This document shows positions 62,663 to 64,000 of a stretch of 64,000 bases of DNA, one piece after another. Within the stretch, counting starts at the first letter, position 1. Each line of letters starts with the position of its first letter. The DNA comes from Bacteroidota bacterium (lineage in GTDB: Bacteria > Bacteroidota > Bacteroidia > Bacteroidales > JAAUTT01). The stretch is from positions 1 through 64,000 of the forward strand of contig JAUZOO010000008.1 in the NCBI GenBank assembly GCA_030706405.1. Reading direction: 5' to 3'. The notes beneath the pieces were generated by a model. The model saw only the letters and a program-made list of their open reading frames with translations. It made no database searches and had not been told where the DNA came from. Made by a program: the position numbers and the translations under genes.

Positions 62663-63910
62663 TTATTGATATTTTTTAAAGATGGAGCTTGCCGTATGTC
62701 CGCCAAAACCAAAAGTGTTATTCAGCACATAATTAACTTGTTGAAATCTGCATTGATTTATAACGATATCCAATCCTTCCGGATTATTTTTATCAAGATG
62801 CTGGGTATTAATGGTTGCCGGAATAACATTATCACGAATGGAAAGCAAAGAAATGATACTTTCTATAGCACCTGCAGCCCCAAGTAAATGCCCGGTCATG
62901 GATTTAGTTGCAGTAACCTTGATAGGTTGTTGGTCAAAAACCCGTTTAATGCCAATCAACTCACTTATATCTCCCATCGGAGTTGACGTAGCATGAGCAT
63001 TAACATAATCAATATGAGACGCTTCAACCCCTGCATCACTAAGGGCTTTACGCATACAAAGCGCGGCGCCAAATCCTTCAGGATGCGTTCCGGTAAGATG
63101 ATAAGCATCTGCGGCCATACCTCCACCTACGATTTCGGCATAAATCGGAGCATTCCGATCCAAGGCATGCTCCAGTTCTTCGAGCACCAGCGCACCAGCT
63201 CCTTCTCCAATTACAAACCCATCCCTGGTTTCGTCAAAAGGACGTGAGGCTCCCTGCGGATCTTCATTCCTTTTCGAAAGCGCTTGGGAAGCATTAAATC
63301 CTCCGATGGCTGATTCCGTGATCACCGCTTCTGAACCACCACAAATCATTACCATAGCTTTTCCCACACGGATGGTGTCAAAAGCATTGATAATGGCCGT
63401 GTTGGATGAGGCACATGCCGACACAGTAGCATAATTAGGACCGTACAAACCGTTACGGATAGAAATTACCCCGGCTGCGATATCGACAATCATTTTAGGA
63501 ATCATAAACGGACTAAACCGTGGTGTCCCATCTCCTGAATAGTACTCTTTCAGTTCCTTTTCAAACGTTGATATTCCGCCATTTCCAGAGGCCCATATAA
63601 CGCCTATTTCGGAACGTTCGTTTTCATCCATCAATTTCAGGCCGAGTTTTGAATCCATAATTGCCTGATCGGATGCGGCGATAGCATATTGCGTAAAAAG
63701 GTCGTATGTCCGCAACTCTTTTTTATCCAAAAACTCCTCAGGATGAAAGTTTTTTACTTCGCAGCCAAATTGTGTTTTAAAGCGTGAGGCTTCAATTTTT
63801 GTAAAGATTCCGGCTCCGCTTTTACCCTCCATAATATTTTTCCAAAATTCTTCAACCGTATTTCCCAATGGAGTTATCGCACCAACTCCTGTAACTATAA
63901 CTCTTTTCAT
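62663..63910 (-). CDS. Second beta-ketoacyl-ACP synthase (FabF-like)
   Basis: 415 residues from ATG 63910 (MKRVIVTG). Active-site C166 in TVSACASSN, H in NAHATST (about 305) and in SMTGHLLG. It differs from the other FabF in several loops, and is cotranscribed with an iron-sulfur protein rather than fatty-acid genes. Possible specialised acyl pathway. A TetR-like operator lies upstream. Confidence 0.9.
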   Translation of the reverse strand: MKRVIVTGVGAITPLGNTVEEFWKNIMEGKSGAGIFTKIEASRFKTQFGCEVKNFHPEEFLDKKELRTYDLFTQYAIAASDQAIMDSKLGLKLMDENERSEIGVIWASGNGGISTFEKELKEYYSGDGTPRFSPFMIPKMIVDIAAGVISIRNGLYGPNYATVSACASSNTAIINAFDTIRVGKAMVMICGGSEAVITESAIGGFNASQALSKRNEDPQGASRPFDETRDGFVIGEGAGALVLEELEHALDRNAPIYAEIVGGGMAADAYHLTGTHPEGFGAALCMRKALSDAGVEASHIDYVNAHATSTPMGDISELIGIKRVFDQQPIKVTATKSMTGHLLGAAGAIESIISLLSIRDNVIPATINTQHLDKNNPEGLDIVINQCRFQQVNYVLNNTFGFGGHTASSIFKKYQ

Positions 63911-63948
63911 TTTCAACAATTTTAAATTATAAACAGATACTTGTATCT

Positions 63949-63970
63949 AAATATACCAATCGGTATATTT
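63949..63970. promoter_or_regulatory. TetR-type operator before the second fabF
   Basis: AAATATACC-AATC-GGTATATTT: perfect 9-base arms with a 4-base centre, 39 bases upstream of the fabF start. The ATACC/GGTAT arms are typical of TetR-family operators; the regulator would lie beyond the right edge. Confidence 0.65.
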
Positions 63971-64000
63971 TATGATAAAAAATAGCCTTAAAGCTGCCCG

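Noticed and set aside
1-64000. tRNA or rRNA genes
   Set aside because: No cloverleaf-like or rRNA-like sequence was recognised in the intergenic gaps; a tRNA scan was not run.

Overview
The window looks like a chromosomal segment of a member of the Bacteroidota, most likely the Bacteroidales/Marinilabiliales side. The pointers are moderate G+C, weak or absent Shine-Dalgarno sites, repeated TAnnTTTG-type -7 boxes upstream of genes, many lipoproteins with a Bacteroidota-style lipobox, paired FKBP lipoproteins, a DUF6452/DUF6048 pair, a recF-DUF721 pair, an outer-membrane beta-barrel receptor with a carboxypeptidase-regulatory plug, and an AmgK-RapZ fusion gene. I see no rRNA, tRNA, CRISPR array or intact insertion sequence.

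Layout. 1-9.4 kb: start of an unknown gene, a tetrapyrrole-methylase-family methyltransferase, ferritin, isocitrate dehydrogenase, dnaX, a metallo-beta-lactamase-fold hydrolase, three exported proteins, rsmE and a YfcE-like phosphodiesterase. 9.4-17 kb: a 1533-residue exported protein, prmA, DUF6048/DUF6452 and a DUF155 membrane protein. 17.3-19.4 kb: a V4R-domain sensor overlapping a PAS histidine kinase. 19.4-25.5 kb: two FKBP lipoproteins, an NrnA-like DHH phosphoesterase, ndk, DUF721 and recF, divergent from a TPR protein and ribH. 25.5-28.6 kb is accessory: a TonB-domain protein that looks like the tail of an M56 peptidase, a broken TPR gene and two unknown proteins. 28.6-41.3 kb: a FabK-like flavoenzyme, an NlpC/P60 hydrolase, a tiny double-glycine Cys/Gly-rich peptide gene, a glycosyltransferase, fabF, a murU/amgK-rapZ cell-wall recycling cluster, an XRE regulator, a YggS protein, nspC and a ferredoxin-like DUF362 protein. 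41.6-45.2 kb: an outer-membrane receptor and a cyclase-family hydrolase.

45.2-47.2 kb is the most unusual part. A strictly 23-nt-periodic array of 14 short palindromes (45268-45584), in which the two stem arms change together, lies just upstream of an A+T-rich two-gene operon encoding a three-TM effector and a class III nucleotidyl cyclase. That operon matches a Pycsar anti-phage system.

47.3-53 kb: apbE, then an arginine/proline operon read on the minus strand (GNAT, argC, argD, argB, proC) with a different inverted repeat in most intercistronic gaps. 53-64 kb: a PIG-L deacetylase, several very small genes, a CsbD-like protein, an AraC regulator with a CxxC head, and an AddA-like helicase-nuclease whose 5' end is duplicated around an inserted exported-protein gene. 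The window ends with an epimerase, an AraC regulator, a QueG-like iron-sulfur protein and a second fabF paralogue behind a TetR-type operator.

Other highlights: dnaX carries an A11 run exactly where a gamma-type truncated product would end, and both shifted frames stop at once. Several genes of 32-49 codons were found by direct reading.
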